Origin: JAIBJN01 sp963811635
Lineage (GTDB): Bacteria > Actinomycetota > Thermoleophilia > Gaiellales > Gaiellaceae
Length of the DNA stretch: 64,000 nucleotides
Assembly (NCBI GenBank): GCA_963811635.1
Contig: CAWESB010000017.1
Location: 111,025 to 175,024 of the forward strand
Reading direction: 5' to 3'
Shown: in pieces, positions 1-8,265 of the stretch
How positions within the stretch are numbered: the first letter of the stretch is position 1
Layout of the letters: each line of letters opens with the position of its first letter
The notes under the pieces: model-generated
Seen by the model: the letters and a program-made list of their open reading frames with translations, nothing else
Database searches by the model: none
Told to the model about the DNA's origin: nothing
Position numbers and translations under genes: made by a program

Positions 1-31
1 CGGAGAAGTCGTAGACGTACTGAGTCGCCAT
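1..31 (-). CDS. ppdK: pyruvate, phosphate dikinase, N-terminal start only (partial)
   Basis: Only the first ten codons lie inside the window; the gene runs off the left edge. The reverse strand from base 31 reads M-A-T-Q-Y-V-Y-D-F-S, the usual opening of pyruvate phosphate dikinase, which interconverts pyruvate and phosphoenolpyruvate using ATP and phosphate. GAGG sits 8 bases before this ATG, which is why I chose it; in-frame ATGs at 55 and 70 are alternatives. The gene just upstream on the same strand (374-1201) encodes the bifunctional kinase/phosphorylase that regulates this enzyme family, which supports the call. So short a fragment cannot be certain. Confidence 0.6.
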   Translation of the reverse strand, partial: MATQYVYDFS

Positions 32-183
32 CGCCCTGGCCTCGAATTCTCCCATCGGACGCGTTCCCATGCACGGAACGGATCCCCCGGCAGGGGAATA
101 GCGCCCTTCGCGGTTGTCCTCCATTGTCAGAAAGCGGGCTAGGCAGACGCGGGGCGCCGCAGCCTACGTCTCGGCCCGAGAGA

Positions 184-212
184 GAGGCGGTCGTGGCACC
201 ACGGGCCGCCTC
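184..212. terminator. strong hairpin between the small membrane gene and ppdK
   Basis: GAGGCGG (184-190) pairs with CCGCCTC (206-212), and inner GTGG (193-196) pairs with CCAC (199-202). On the plus strand it is followed by TTCCTTTT, the look of an intrinsic terminator. All neighbouring genes are on the minus strand, where the hairpin is followed by CTCTCTC, so it may also end the recO-to-small-protein transcript. Confidence 0.5.
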
Positions 213-218
213 TTCCTT

Positions 219-377
219 TTAAGGAGCCGCCGTCTCGCGCTTGTGCGCGAACCACTCGATCAGGCGGATCCCCACCCAGACCGGGGTGAGGAGCACGTAG
301 AAGACGAAGAGCCCGGCCGCAAGCAGGAGCATCCAGAGCGGCCAGCAGTACCAGGGGATCGCGCGCTTCGGCGTCAC
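219..377 (-). CDS. small membrane protein, 52 aa
   Basis: A 52-residue reading frame with a GTG start that overlaps the stop of the upstream regulatory gene by four bases (GTGA), typical of translational coupling. It has one hydrophobic segment at about residues 11-33 and a basic tail (HKRE). No family is recognised. Its place between the dikinase regulator and ppdK is the only hint of function. The overlap and the clean membrane segment make a real gene likely. Confidence 0.55.
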   Translation of the reverse strand: MTPKRAIPWYCWPLWMLLLAAGLFVFYVLLTPVWVGIRLIEWFAHKRETAAP

Positions 378-1201
378 CGGGCAGCCTCCGTGCGCAGGCG
401 CTGCTCCTCGACCAGGCGCACGATCCGCCTCGCCGTCTCCTCGATGGCGAGGTTCGAGACCTCGATCACCGGGCAGCCGAGGCGCTTGTGCACCGACTCC
501 GCGTACTCCAGCTCCTCGTAGATCTCGGCAAGGTCGGCGTAGCGCCGTCCGCCGCCGCCCATCCCGCGCACGCGCTCGCCGCGGATGGCCGCAAGCGCAT
601 CCGCGTCGATGGTCAGGCCGACGACCTTGGACCGGTCGATCTTCCACAGCTCCGCCGGCGGCTCGATGTCCTTCACGATCGGCACGTTGGCAGTCTTGTA
701 CCCGAGATACGCGAGATACATCGAAAGAGGCGTCTTCGAGCTGCGCGAGACGCCGACGAGGACGATGTCCGCCTCGGGCAGCTCGCTGGCTCCGGCGCCG
801 TCGTCGTAGCGGACCGCGAACTCGATCGCGGCGATCCGCTTGAAGTAGCTCGAGTCGAGCACGGTGCGGGCGCCGGCGCGGCTCAGCGCAGGAGAGCCGG
901 ACACGCGGGCAACCGCCTCGATCGGGTGGCCGAGCAGGTCGCAGTAGTGGAGGCGGTAGCGCTTGCAGAGGCCACGCATCACCTCGCGCAGCTCCGGCTC
1001 GACCAGCGTGAAGAGGACGACCGCGCGCCGCCCGCGCGCGCGGGCGGCGGCGAGGTGGACGTCCTCTGCGGCGACGATGCGCGGATGCCTGACGACCTCG
1101 AACTCCTGCTCCGGGAACTGCGCCTCGACCGCCTCGACGACGCGCGCCGCGGTCTCCCCGGTCGAGTCGGACACAACGTGCAGCTCGACGAGGTCGCTCA
1201 T
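374..1201 (-). CDS. PPDK/PEP synthase regulatory kinase-phosphorylase (DUF299 family)
   Basis: A 275-residue member of the family that inactivates pyruvate phosphate dikinase or PEP synthase by ADP-dependent threonine phosphorylation and reactivates it by Pi-dependent removal of the phosphate. The N-terminus (HVVSDSTGETA, residues 8-18) and the P-loop GVSRSSKT (residues 150-157) are the family signatures, and the length is normal. It follows glyS by two bases and lies one small gene away from ppdK, its expected target, so the position agrees with the role. The ATG start sits behind a GAGG-like site inside the glyS end. Confidence 0.9.
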   Translation of the reverse strand: MSDLVELHVVSDSTGETAARVVEAVEAQFPEQEFEVVRHPRIVAAEDVHLAAARARGRRAVVLFTLVEPELREVMRGLCKRYRLHYCDLLGHPIEAVARVSGSPALSRAGARTVLDSSYFKRIAAIEFAVRYDDGAGASELPEADIVLVGVSRSSKTPLSMYLAYLGYKTANVPIVKDIEPPAELWKIDRSKVVGLTIDADALAAIRGERVRGMGGGGRRYADLAEIYEELEYAESVHKRLGCPVIEVSNLAIEETARRIVRLVEEQRLRTEAAR

Positions 1202-1203
1202 GC

Positions 1204-3135
1204 CTACCTCGGGATCTGCGAAAGATCGCCGAGCGCGCCGACCGCGTCCCGCACGTCGAGCAGGAGCCGCAAGCGGTTGGCGCGGACGCGCTCGTCGTCC
1301 ACCATCACCAGCACCTCGTCGAAGAAGCGGTCGACCGGCGGGCCGAGCTCGGCGGCGGCAGCGATCGCCCCGGGGAAGTCGCGCTCGGCAACGGCAGCCT
1401 CGATGCGGGGCGAGGCCTGGCCGAGCGCGTCGATCAGCGCCACCTCGGCCTCCTCGGTCGCGAGCGAGGGGTCGAGCGTCCCCGCAGCCCCGTCGGCCTT
1501 GGCCGCGAGGCGGTTGGAGCGGTCGAAGGCGACGTAGACGCGGCCGAACTCATCGCTCGGCGCCTCGGCCGCGAGCGTCCGCGCCAGCTCCGCGACGGCG
1601 CCGAGCTCGCTCACGCCGCCCGCGCGCGCGGCGCGCACGAACTCGACCGGGACGTCGAGGACGCCTTCCAGCCGCTCGAAGACGAAGTCGGAGACGTCGG
1701 AGGGGTCGTCCTTGACGTCGGCCTTCTGCTCGACGAGGAGCCCGACATCGCGCTGCAGAAGCGCTCCGACGTCGATCGCCAGCCCGCCCTCGACGGCGAG
1801 CCGGCACAGGCCGATGGCCGCCCGGCGCAGCCCATGCGGGTCGCGGGAGCCTGTGGGACGCTGACCGAGCGCGAACGAGACCGTGAGGTTGTCGATCTTC
1901 TCCGCGGCAGCGAGCACGCGCCCGGGCTCGGTGTGCGGCAGCGCGCCGTCGGCCGAGTCCGGTAGGTACTGCTCCTCGATCGCGGCGCAGACGCCCTCCG
2001 GGAAGCCTGCGAGGCGGGCGTACTCCGCCCCGATGTGGCCCTCGAGGTCCGGGAACTCGCGTACGAGCTCCGCCGCCTGGTCGGCCTTCGCCAGGCGGGC
2101 GGCCTCGTGCGAGGCCTCGCCGCCGCCTAGCACGCCGACGAGATCCTGCAGCCGCGCCGCCTTGTCCGCAAAGCTCCCGGCCCCGGCGACGAATGTGATC
2201 GAGCCGAGCTGACCCGCGAGCGCCTCGATCCCTTTGGCCACGTCCCGCTCGAACGTGAAGTGGGCGTCCTCGAGGCGGCCTTCGAGCACGCGCTCGTTCC
2301 CGGCGATCACGACCTTGGGGTCGCCGCCGTTGGCCACGAAGGCAAAACGCGCTCCCTCGAGCGGGAAGTAGCGCTGGTGCGACTGCATGGCGGTCTCCAC
2401 CACGCGGGGCGGCAGCTCGAGGAAGCGCTCGTCGAAGCTCCCTTCGAGGACGATCGGGCTCTCGACGAGATGGACGACCTCCTCGAGCACGCCGGCCGCG
2501 TCGCGCCAGCCGCCAATCGCGTCGAGCCCCTCGAGAATCAGTCGGCGCCGCTCCTCCTGCTCCGGCTCGACCCCGGCCGCCCGCAGGGTCTCTGCGTACG
2601 CGTCTGCCTTGACCACCTCGACCTCGCCGCTCGTGAAGCGGTGGCCGTAGGTCAGGTGACCGGACTCGAGGCCGGCGGCCTCGAAGCGGATCGTGTCCTT
2701 GCCGAGCTTCGAGCAGAGCCAGCGGACCGGGCGCGAGAAGCGCAGGCCGTCCTTCTCCCAGACCATCGACTTGCTGAAGCCGAGCCCGGCCACGATCGCA
2801 GAGAGGCGCTCCGGGAGCGCCTCCGACATCGCCCGGCCCGGGACGGTCACCCCGAGGAAGCCGTCGCGAACCTCGAGATCGTCCACGGCGACGCCCTGCT
2901 TGCGGGCGAAGCCGGCCGCGGCCTTCTCGCGCAGCTGCTCGGGCGGCCCCTGCACCCACCGGTCCGGCTCGCGCTCGGCCACGTCGTCGACGAGGAGCGC
3001 GAGCCGGCGGGGCCCGACGAAGACGGTGCCCTCCCCCAGCTCGGGGAGCCACCGCTCGCGCAGCTGTGCCTCCGCCTCACGGCACGCCGAGGCAGGGAGC
3101 TCCTCGCAACCGATCTCAAGCAGCAGGCTCGGCAA
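1204..3135 (-). CDS. glyS: glycine--tRNA ligase beta subunit
   Basis: A 643-residue beta subunit of the bacterial alpha2beta2 glycyl-tRNA synthetase, which handles tRNA recognition. The N-terminus LLLEIGCEELPA is diagnostic, and the C-terminus holds the anticodon-binding DALR-like region. The start overlaps the glyQ stop by 20 bases, so the two subunits are probably made by coupled translation. Length is slightly below the E. coli protein but within the family range. No defect is visible. Confidence 0.95.
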   Translation of the reverse strand: MPSLLLEIGCEELPASACREAEAQLRERWLPELGEGTVFVGPRRLALLVDDVAEREPDRWVQGPPEQLREKAAAGFARKQGVAVDDLEVRDGFLGVTVPGRAMSEALPERLSAIVAGLGFSKSMVWEKDGLRFSRPVRWLCSKLGKDTIRFEAAGLESGHLTYGHRFTSGEVEVVKADAYAETLRAAGVEPEQEERRRLILEGLDAIGGWRDAAGVLEEVVHLVESPIVLEGSFDERFLELPPRVVETAMQSHQRYFPLEGARFAFVANGGDPKVVIAGNERVLEGRLEDAHFTFERDVAKGIEALAGQLGSITFVAGAGSFADKAARLQDLVGVLGGGEASHEAARLAKADQAAELVREFPDLEGHIGAEYARLAGFPEGVCAAIEEQYLPDSADGALPHTEPGRVLAAAEKIDNLTVSFALGQRPTGSRDPHGLRRAAIGLCRLAVEGGLAIDVGALLQRDVGLLVEQKADVKDDPSDVSDFVFERLEGVLDVPVEFVRAARAGGVSELGAVAELARTLAAEAPSDEFGRVYVAFDRSNRLAAKADGAAGTLDPSLATEEAEVALIDALGQASPRIEAAVAERDFPGAIAAAAELGPPVDRFFDEVLVMVDDERVRANRLRLLLDVRDAVGALGDLSQIPR

Positions 3136-3991
3136 GGGTCTCCAGATAGAGCTCGGCGACGGCGCGGGCGAGGTGGCGCACCCGGCCGATGTACGAGGCG
3201 CGCTCGGTCACGGAGATCGCCCCGCGCGCGTCGAGCAGGTTGAAGACGTGCGAGCACTTGAGCACCTGGTCGTAGGCCGGGAGCGGCAGCGCGAGCTCGA
3301 CCAGCGCGCGGCACTCGGCCTCGTGCTCGCCGAAGCGGCGCACGAGCACGTCCACGGGCGCCGCCTCGAAGTTGTAGATCGACCACTGGCGCTCGCTCTC
3401 GCGGTAGACGTCGCCCCAGGTCACGCCCGGCGCCCACTCGAGCTCGAACGCCGTCCGCGTGCCCTGCAGGAACATGGCGAGCCGCTCGAGCCCGTACGTG
3501 AGCTCGGCCGGGATCAGGTCGAGCTCGAGTCCGCCTGCCTGCTGGAAGTACGTGAACTGCGTCACCTCCATGCCGTCGACCCAGATCTCCCAGCCGAGCC
3601 CCCAGGCGCCGAGCGTCGGGCTCTCCCAGTCGTCCTCGACCAGCCGCACATCGTGCTTCTGCAGGTCGATGCCCACCGCCTCGAGCGAGGCGAAGTAGCG
3701 ATCGAGCACGTCGTCCGGGGCCGGCTTGAGGAGCACCTGGTACTGGTAGAACTGCTGGAAGCGGAAGGGGTTCTCGCCGTAGCGTCCGTCTGCGGGGCGG
3801 ATGCTTGGCTCGACGTAGCCCACCTTCCACGGCGACGGGCCGAGCGAGCGCAGGAACGTCGCCGGATTCATGGTCCCGGCCCCGACCTCGGTGTGGTACG
3901 GCTGCATGAGGACGCAGCCCTGATCGGCCCAGTAGCCCTGCAGGAGGGCGATCATCTCCTGGAAGTTGGGTGCGCCCATCAGACGCACCAT
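3116..3991 (-). CDS. glyQ: glycine--tRNA ligase alpha subunit
   Basis: The catalytic alpha subunit of glycyl-tRNA synthetase, 291 residues. Characteristic segments are YWADQGCVLMQPYHTEVGAG near the N-terminus and PADGRYGENPFRFQQFYQYQ, both strongly conserved in GlyQ. It lies between recO (15 bases upstream) and glyS (20-base overlap). The first ATG is at 3991; a second in-frame ATG at 3979 gives a product beginning at the usual GlyQ position and could be the true start. The operon recO-glyQ-glyS-dikinase regulator is inferred from the tight spacing. Confidence 0.95.
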   Translation of the reverse strand: MVRLMGAPNFQEMIALLQGYWADQGCVLMQPYHTEVGAGTMNPATFLRSLGPSPWKVGYVEPSIRPADGRYGENPFRFQQFYQYQVLLKPAPDDVLDRYFASLEAVGIDLQKHDVRLVEDDWESPTLGAWGLGWEIWVDGMEVTQFTYFQQAGGLELDLIPAELTYGLERLAMFLQGTRTAFELEWAPGVTWGDVYRESERQWSIYNFEAAPVDVLVRRFGEHEAECRALVELALPLPAYDQVLKCSHVFNLLDARGAISVTERASYIGRVRHLARAVAELYLETLAEPAA

Positions 3992-4006
3992 CGTACTCAG
4001 AGCCGA

Positions 4007-4756
4007 TTAGCGCGTCTGAGCCAGCGTCCGCAGGCGGAAGCCGCCGTGCTCCTCGTACGACGACTCGATCACGCGGAGGCATTGCCGGAGCGCGTCCTCG
4101 TCGAGCCCGGCCGCCCGCACGCCGGCGAGCGGCTGCTCGAGGAGCGACCGGAGCCCGAGGAACCCGGCCTCGGAGATGGCCAGCGACTCCGAGGAGCAGT
4201 CGGCGCAGACGGCGCCGCCCGCCCGCGCGGAGAAGCCCACGAGCGGCTTCGAGTCCCCGCACGCGGCACAGCTCGCAAGATGCGGCAGGTAGCCGGAAAG
4301 CCACAGCAGCTTCAGCTGGAAGGAGAGGACGAGCGGCTCGAGCGAGGGCTGGGCCGGCAGCTCGGCCTCGACGTCGTCGAGGAGGTCGAGGAAGCGCGTG
4401 AGCGCATTGAACGCGGGCGGCTGCGCGTCCTCCTCGACGAAGAGCCTGAGCACCGCCTCCAGCCCGATGTGGCCGACCGCCAGGCGGTAGGGGTCGGTGC
4501 GGGAGCGGTCGTGGGAGCGCACCAGCTGGGCGCCCCGAACCGTGTGGAGGTCGCCGCGGCCCTCGTGGAGGAGCAGCTCGACGTGGGAGAGCGGCTCCAG
4601 CCTGGCGCCGAAGCGGGACCGCGTCTTGCGGACGCCCTTCGCGATCGCGCCCACCCTGCCCTTCTCCAACGTGTAGAGGTGGAGCACACAATCCGCCTCG
4701 GAGAAGCGGATGGAACGGAGCACGACCGCCTCGGTCGTGAGCGTGCGCGAGGACAT
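4007..4756 (-). CDS. recO: DNA repair protein RecO
   Basis: A 249-residue RecO, which works with RecF and RecR to load RecA onto SSB-coated single-stranded DNA. The N-terminal OB-fold (TEAVVLRSIRFSEADCVLHL) and a C-terminal four-cysteine zinc motif (C-AAC then C-ADC, about residues 163-188) are both present. It is the first gene of a minus-strand run with glyQ and glyS. A TAGAGT box ends 6 bases before the ATG and no Shine-Dalgarno site is seen, so the mRNA is probably leaderless. Confidence 0.92.
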   Translation of the reverse strand: MSSRTLTTEAVVLRSIRFSEADCVLHLYTLEKGRVGAIAKGVRKTRSRFGARLEPLSHVELLLHEGRGDLHTVRGAQLVRSHDRSRTDPYRLAVGHIGLEAVLRLFVEEDAQPPAFNALTRFLDLLDDVEAELPAQPSLEPLVLSFQLKLLWLSGYLPHLASCAACGDSKPLVGFSARAGGAVCADCSSESLAISEAGFLGLRSLLEQPLAGVRAAGLDEDALRQCLRVIESSYEEHGGFRLRTLAQTR

Positions 4757-4762
4757 GGAGCA

Positions 4763-4768
4763 ACTCTA
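4763..4768 (-). promoter_or_regulatory. -10 box of recO operon (TAGAGT)
   Basis: TAGAGT followed by 6 bases and the recO ATG. Transcription would begin at or next to the start codon, giving a leaderless mRNA. Confidence 0.6.
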
Positions 4769-4818
4769 GTCGCTGCCTCGGGGGAATCGGCGGCAGGCCG
4801 CGGACGTTTTCCCTGGTA

Positions 4819-5070
4819 ATGATCAAGATCGAGATGTACACCACCCGGTGGTGCGGATACTGCGACCTGGCGCGCGCGCTGCTGCGCGAACGCGGACTCC
4901 CCTTCGAGGAGATCGGCCTGGACGACGACCCCGCCTTCCGAGCGCGCCTCATTGACTTGACCGGTCGGTGGACGGTGCCGCAGATCCTCATCGACGGCAG
5001 GCCGATCGGCGGCTACACGGAGCTCCGCGAGCTCGACCGCCGCGGGCTCCTCGACGGGCTCGCCGCCTAG
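4819..5070 (+). CDS. glutaredoxin
   Basis: An 83-residue thioredoxin-fold protein with the active-site motif CGYC (about residues 12-15) and the cis-proline segment TVPQ that shapes the substrate groove. Length and motifs match glutaredoxin 3 or mycoredoxin-like proteins, which reduce disulfides using glutathione or, in actinobacteria, mycothiol; the actual thiol partner here is unknown. The gene is divergent from recO and converges on the esterase gene, sharing the palindrome CTAG as part of both stop codons. Confidence 0.9.
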   Translation: MIKIEMYTTRWCGYCDLARALLRERGLPFEEIGLDDDPAFRARLIDLTGRWTVPQILIDGRPIGGYTELRELDRRGLLDGLAA

Positions 5071-6101
5071 CCGGTCTCGGGCGCGAGCCGCTCGGCCAGA
5101 TAGGCGAGGCTGAGCGGGTAGCGGTACTCGATCGCCATGTGCGTGGCGTCGAAGAGCTCGAAGTGGACGTCCGTGACCCCGATGTCGGCCAGCGCCCGGC
5201 GGAAGGCCTCGGCGCCGAGATCGAGGTAGTACTCATCGCGCTTGCCGGCGTCGACGTAGATCGCCTTCAGGGAGCGAAGCGCCTCCGCGCGCTCTGGCGC
5301 CATCCGCACCGGATCCCACGCGAGCCACCTCTCCCACACATCCGGCACGAGCTCGCCCGTGTCGACGTCGAACGGGAGGCGGACGGTGCCGTCGGGATCG
5401 GTCGAGTAGCACGCCGCCATGCACCAGCTGTTCAGGAGGAAGTCGTCGCTGGCCTTCGAGAGGGACGGACGCGAGCGGAAGTCCTCCCAGAAGCGCTCGT
5501 ACGAGCCGTCGTAATCGTCCCGCAGGGTCCGGGCGACCTCACGGAACTCCGACAGGTAGCACGCCTCGAAGAGGGCGTCGCCGGCATGCGTGGCCAGGCC
5601 GCCGAAGAGGTCGGGTCGGAGCATCGGCGTCACCATCGCGCCGTAGCCGCCGCTCGACTTGCCGGCGATCCCGCGATGCGCGGGATCAGCGAGCGTCCGG
5701 TAGTTCGTGTCGACCCACGGGACGACCTCGTCGCAGAGATAGGTGTGGTAGTTCCCGGTCCCGGGCGAGTCGAGGAACTGGCTCCCGCCCAGCGACGTCC
5801 AGGCATCGACCCAGACCACGATCGCCGGCGGCGCGCCTCCGCTCGCAAAGAGCTCGTCGGCCAGCTCCGGGAAGTTGCGGCGGAACGGCGTGCGGTTGCG
5901 CCACATGTCCAGCTGCCCCGTGAGGCCCTGGATCATGTAGACGCTCGGGTATTGCCGCTCCGGCTCGTCGTCGTATCCGGGCGGGAGGTAGACCCACAGC
6001 GGCCGCGCGGACGGGTCGCCGAGCGGGTTCCCACGCAGGGCCTCGCTCTCGAAGATCGTCTCGTCGAAGCGGCCGGCCGGCTCGAAGGACCACGGCTCCA
6101 T
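5067..6101 (-). CDS. putative esterase (alpha/beta hydrolase, esterase D / PF00756-like)
   Basis: A 344-residue alpha/beta hydrolase. The nucleophile elbow G-K-S-S-G gives Ser149, an acidic residue is available in the AGKRDEYY segment, and the general-base histidine is likely the one in DATHM near the C-terminus. The N-terminal LWVYLPPGYD is typical of the esterase D/enterochelin esterase group. The substrate cannot be told. The reading frame continues upstream, but the ATG at 6101 starts the conserved region and clears the fpg stop by ten bases. It overlaps the glutaredoxin stop convergently. Confidence 0.8.
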   Translation of the reverse strand: MEPWSFEPAGRFDETIFESEALRGNPLGDPSARPLWVYLPPGYDDEPERQYPSVYMIQGLTGQLDMWRNRTPFRRNFPELADELFASGGAPPAIVVWVDAWTSLGGSQFLDSPGTGNYHTYLCDEVVPWVDTNYRTLADPAHRGIAGKSSGGYGAMVTPMLRPDLFGGLATHAGDALFEACYLSEFREVARTLRDDYDGSYERFWEDFRSRPSLSKASDDFLLNSWCMAACYSTDPDGTVRLPFDVDTGELVPDVWERWLAWDPVRMAPERAEALRSLKAIYVDAGKRDEYYLDLGAEAFRRALADIGVTDVHFELFDATHMAIEYRYPLSLAYLAERLAPETG

Positions 6102-6111
6102 GCCTGTGATG

Positions 6112-6946
6112 CTAGTCGCGGGGCTGGCAGGTCGGGCAGTACCACGTGCCGCGTCCGGCCACCCGGGTCTTGGCGATCGGCGTTCCGCAGCGTTCGCATG
6201 GCTCGTCCTCGCGCCCGTAGACCCGAAACTCGTTCTGCATGGTCCCGGGGCTCCCGTCGGCGCCGCGGTAGTCGCGAAGCGTCGCGCCCTGTCGCTTGAT
6301 GCCGAGCCGGAGCGCCTTGCGAACCCCCTCCCGCAACGCCGCGATCTCCTCCTCGCCCAGCTCGCCGGCTGAGCCTGAGCGGGTTGACGCGCGCGTACCA
6401 CAGCGCCTCGTCCGCATAGATGTTCCCCACGCCCGCGGCCGCCCGCTGGTCGAGCAGCGCTGCCTTCACCGGAGCCTTGCGCCCCGCGAGCGAGCGCCCC
6501 AGGCTTGCCGGCGTGAAGGAGCGGCCGAGCGGCTCGACGCCCAGCCTGCGCGCGGCGAAGTAGCCGTCGAGGTCGCCGGGCTCGAGCAGGTCCCAGGTGC
6601 CGAAGCGGCGGACGTCCCGGTAGGCGAAGTCCGACCCGTCGTCTAATCTGACAACTGCCCGCACGTGCGGATCGTCCTCGCGCCCCCCGGACGCCGGGTG
6701 GAGGACGTTCCCGGTCATCCGCAGGTGGACGAGGAGGTGCCGGCCGCTCTCGAAGACGACAATCAGATACTTGCCTCGCCGACGCACGTCGGCGACGCGC
6801 TCGCCCTCGAGCGCCGCCGCGACGAGCTCGGGCGGCTCGGGCCTCGTCAGCCGGGGATCGAAGATCTCGACGCGCTCGAGCTTCTTCCCCGTCAGCCCCG
6901 GCGCGAGCCTGGAGCGGATGGTCTCGACCTCGGGCAGCTCCGGCAC
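6112..6946 (-). CDS. fpg: formamidopyrimidine-DNA glycosylase (frameshifted in this sequence)
   Basis: Fpg/MutM removes oxidised purines such as 8-oxoguanine and cleaves the abasic site. The N-terminus MPELPEVE supplies the catalytic Pro2 and Glu3, and KAALLDQRAAAGVGNIYADE is the helix-two-turn-helix region. The frame is broken near 6370-6380: the first part reads through ALWYARVNPLR, and the rest (AGELGEEEIAAL onward) continues in another frame to the stop at 6112. That second part includes the complete C-terminal zinc finger (CERC then CPTC). Every functional element is present on the two sides of a one-base shift, so a sequence error or a very recent mutation is likelier than old decay. 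Confidence 0.85.
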
Positions 6947-6969
6947 GTCGTCCTAGGCCCCCGTCCGAA

Positions 6970-8265
6970 TCAGGAGAGGACGTCGAGGACGATCGGCCTC
7001 CGCTCGGGCTCCCCGTCCCCGATGCGGTAGCAGGCCGCGATCTCGTCCACGGCCCGGATGGCGGACTCCTCGTCGCGCGCGTGCACCTCGGCGAGCGGCT
7101 CGCCGACCCGGACCGCGTCCCCGCGCTTTGCCAGGCAGACGACGCCGACCGCGTGGTCGATGGCGTCCTCCTTGCGCAGTCGCCCGGCGCCCAGGCGGAG
7201 TGCGGCCAGGCCGACGGCCGTCGTCGCGATCGCCTGGACGTACCCCGATGCGGGTGCCGGCACGGGCTGGACCACTGCCGCTCGCGGAAGTGCCTCTCGC
7301 CGAGGATCGCCGCCCTGCGCCCGCACCCAGCGGTCGTAGAGCTCGCGCGCGGACCCGTCAGCGACGGTGCCTTCGGCTAGGCGGCGCCCCTCGTTCACGT
7401 CGACGTCGAGATCCGAGAGCGCGAGGAGGTGCGCCGAGGCGCCGAGCACGAGCTCCGTCAGGTCGGGCGGGCCCTGGCCGTCGAGCGTGTCGAGCGCCTC
7501 GGCGATCTCGAGCGCGTTTCCGACGGCGCGGCCGAGCGGCTGGTCCATGTCGGTCAGCTCGCAGACGACCTCACGGCCGCCCAGCCGGCCGAGCTCGACC
7601 ATGGTCCGCGCCAGCTCGCGCGCCTCGTCGAGCGTCTTCATGAAGGCGCCGTCGCCCACCTTGACGTCGAGCACGATCGCGTCGGCGCCGCCCGCGATCT
7701 TCTTCGACATGATCGAGGAGGCGATCAACGGGATGATGTCCACGGTCGCGGTCACGTCCCTGAGGGCATAGAGCTTCTTGTCGGCGGGGACGAGGTCGGC
7801 CGTCTGCCCGATGATCGCGAGCCCGATCTCCTTCACCTGGCGGATGAACTCCTCGCCGTCCAGCTCGATCCTGAAGCCGGGGATGGACTCGAGCTTGTCC
7901 AGCGTCCCGCCGGTATGGCCGAGCCCGCGGCCGCTCATCTTTGCGAACGGCACGCCGCAGGCCGCGACGATCGGCCCGATCACGAGCGAGGCCTTGTCGC
8001 CCACGCCGCCGGTCGAGTGCTTGTCGACGACCTTCCGCCCAAGCGCTGAGAGGTCGATCGTCTCTCCGCTTCGCACCATCGCGTCGGTGAGCGCGTGGGT
8101 CTCGACCGCGCTCAGGCCCTGGAAGTAGGCGGCCATGCAGAACGCCGCCATCTGGTAGTCGGGCACCTCGTCGCGCGCGTACGCCAGGACGAGCTCCGAG
8201 ATCTCCGCCTCGGACAGCTCCGCCCCGTCGCGCTTCCGCTGGATCAGCGCCGCGGGATGGATCAC
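6970..8265 (-). CDS. deoA: pyrimidine-nucleoside / thymidine phosphorylase
   Basis: A 431-residue phosphorylase that splits thymidine, deoxyuridine or uridine into base and (deoxy)ribose 1-phosphate. The phosphate-binding signature KHSTGGVGDK is intact, and the three-part layout (alpha domain, alpha/beta domain, C-terminal beta domain) fits the length. The GTG start at 8265 overlaps the deoB stop by four bases (GTGA), so deoB and deoA are translationally coupled. Its sugar-phosphate product is the substrate of the phosphopentomutase encoded next door. Thymidine-only and broad pyrimidine enzymes cannot be separated by eye. Confidence 0.9.
   Translation of the reverse strand: MIHPAALIQRKRDGAELSEAEISELVLAYARDEVPDYQMAAFCMAAYFQGLSAVETHALTDAMVRSGETIDLSALGRKVVDKHSTGGVGDKASLVIGPIVAACGVPFAKMSGRGLGHTGGTLDKLESIPGFRIELDGEEFIRQVKEIGLAIIGQTADLVPADKKLYALRDVTATVDIIPLIASSIMSKKIAGGADAIVLDVKVGDGAFMKTLDEARELARTMVELGRLGGREVVCELTDMDQPLGRAVGNALEIAEALDTLDGQGPPDLTELVLGASAHLLALSDLDVDVNEGRRLAEGTVADGSARELYDRWVRAQGGDPRREALPRAAVVQPVPAPASGYVQAIATTAVGLAALRLGAGRLRKEDAIDHAVGVVCLAKRGDAVRVGEPLAEVHARDEESAIRAVDEIAACYRIGDGEPERRPIVLDVLS

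Noticed and set aside
2693..4819. Long plus-strand open frame opposite glyS, glyQ and recO
   Set aside because: Arg/Leu/Glu-rich antisense shadow typical of high-G+C coding DNA; no domain, and the minus-strand genes are certain.
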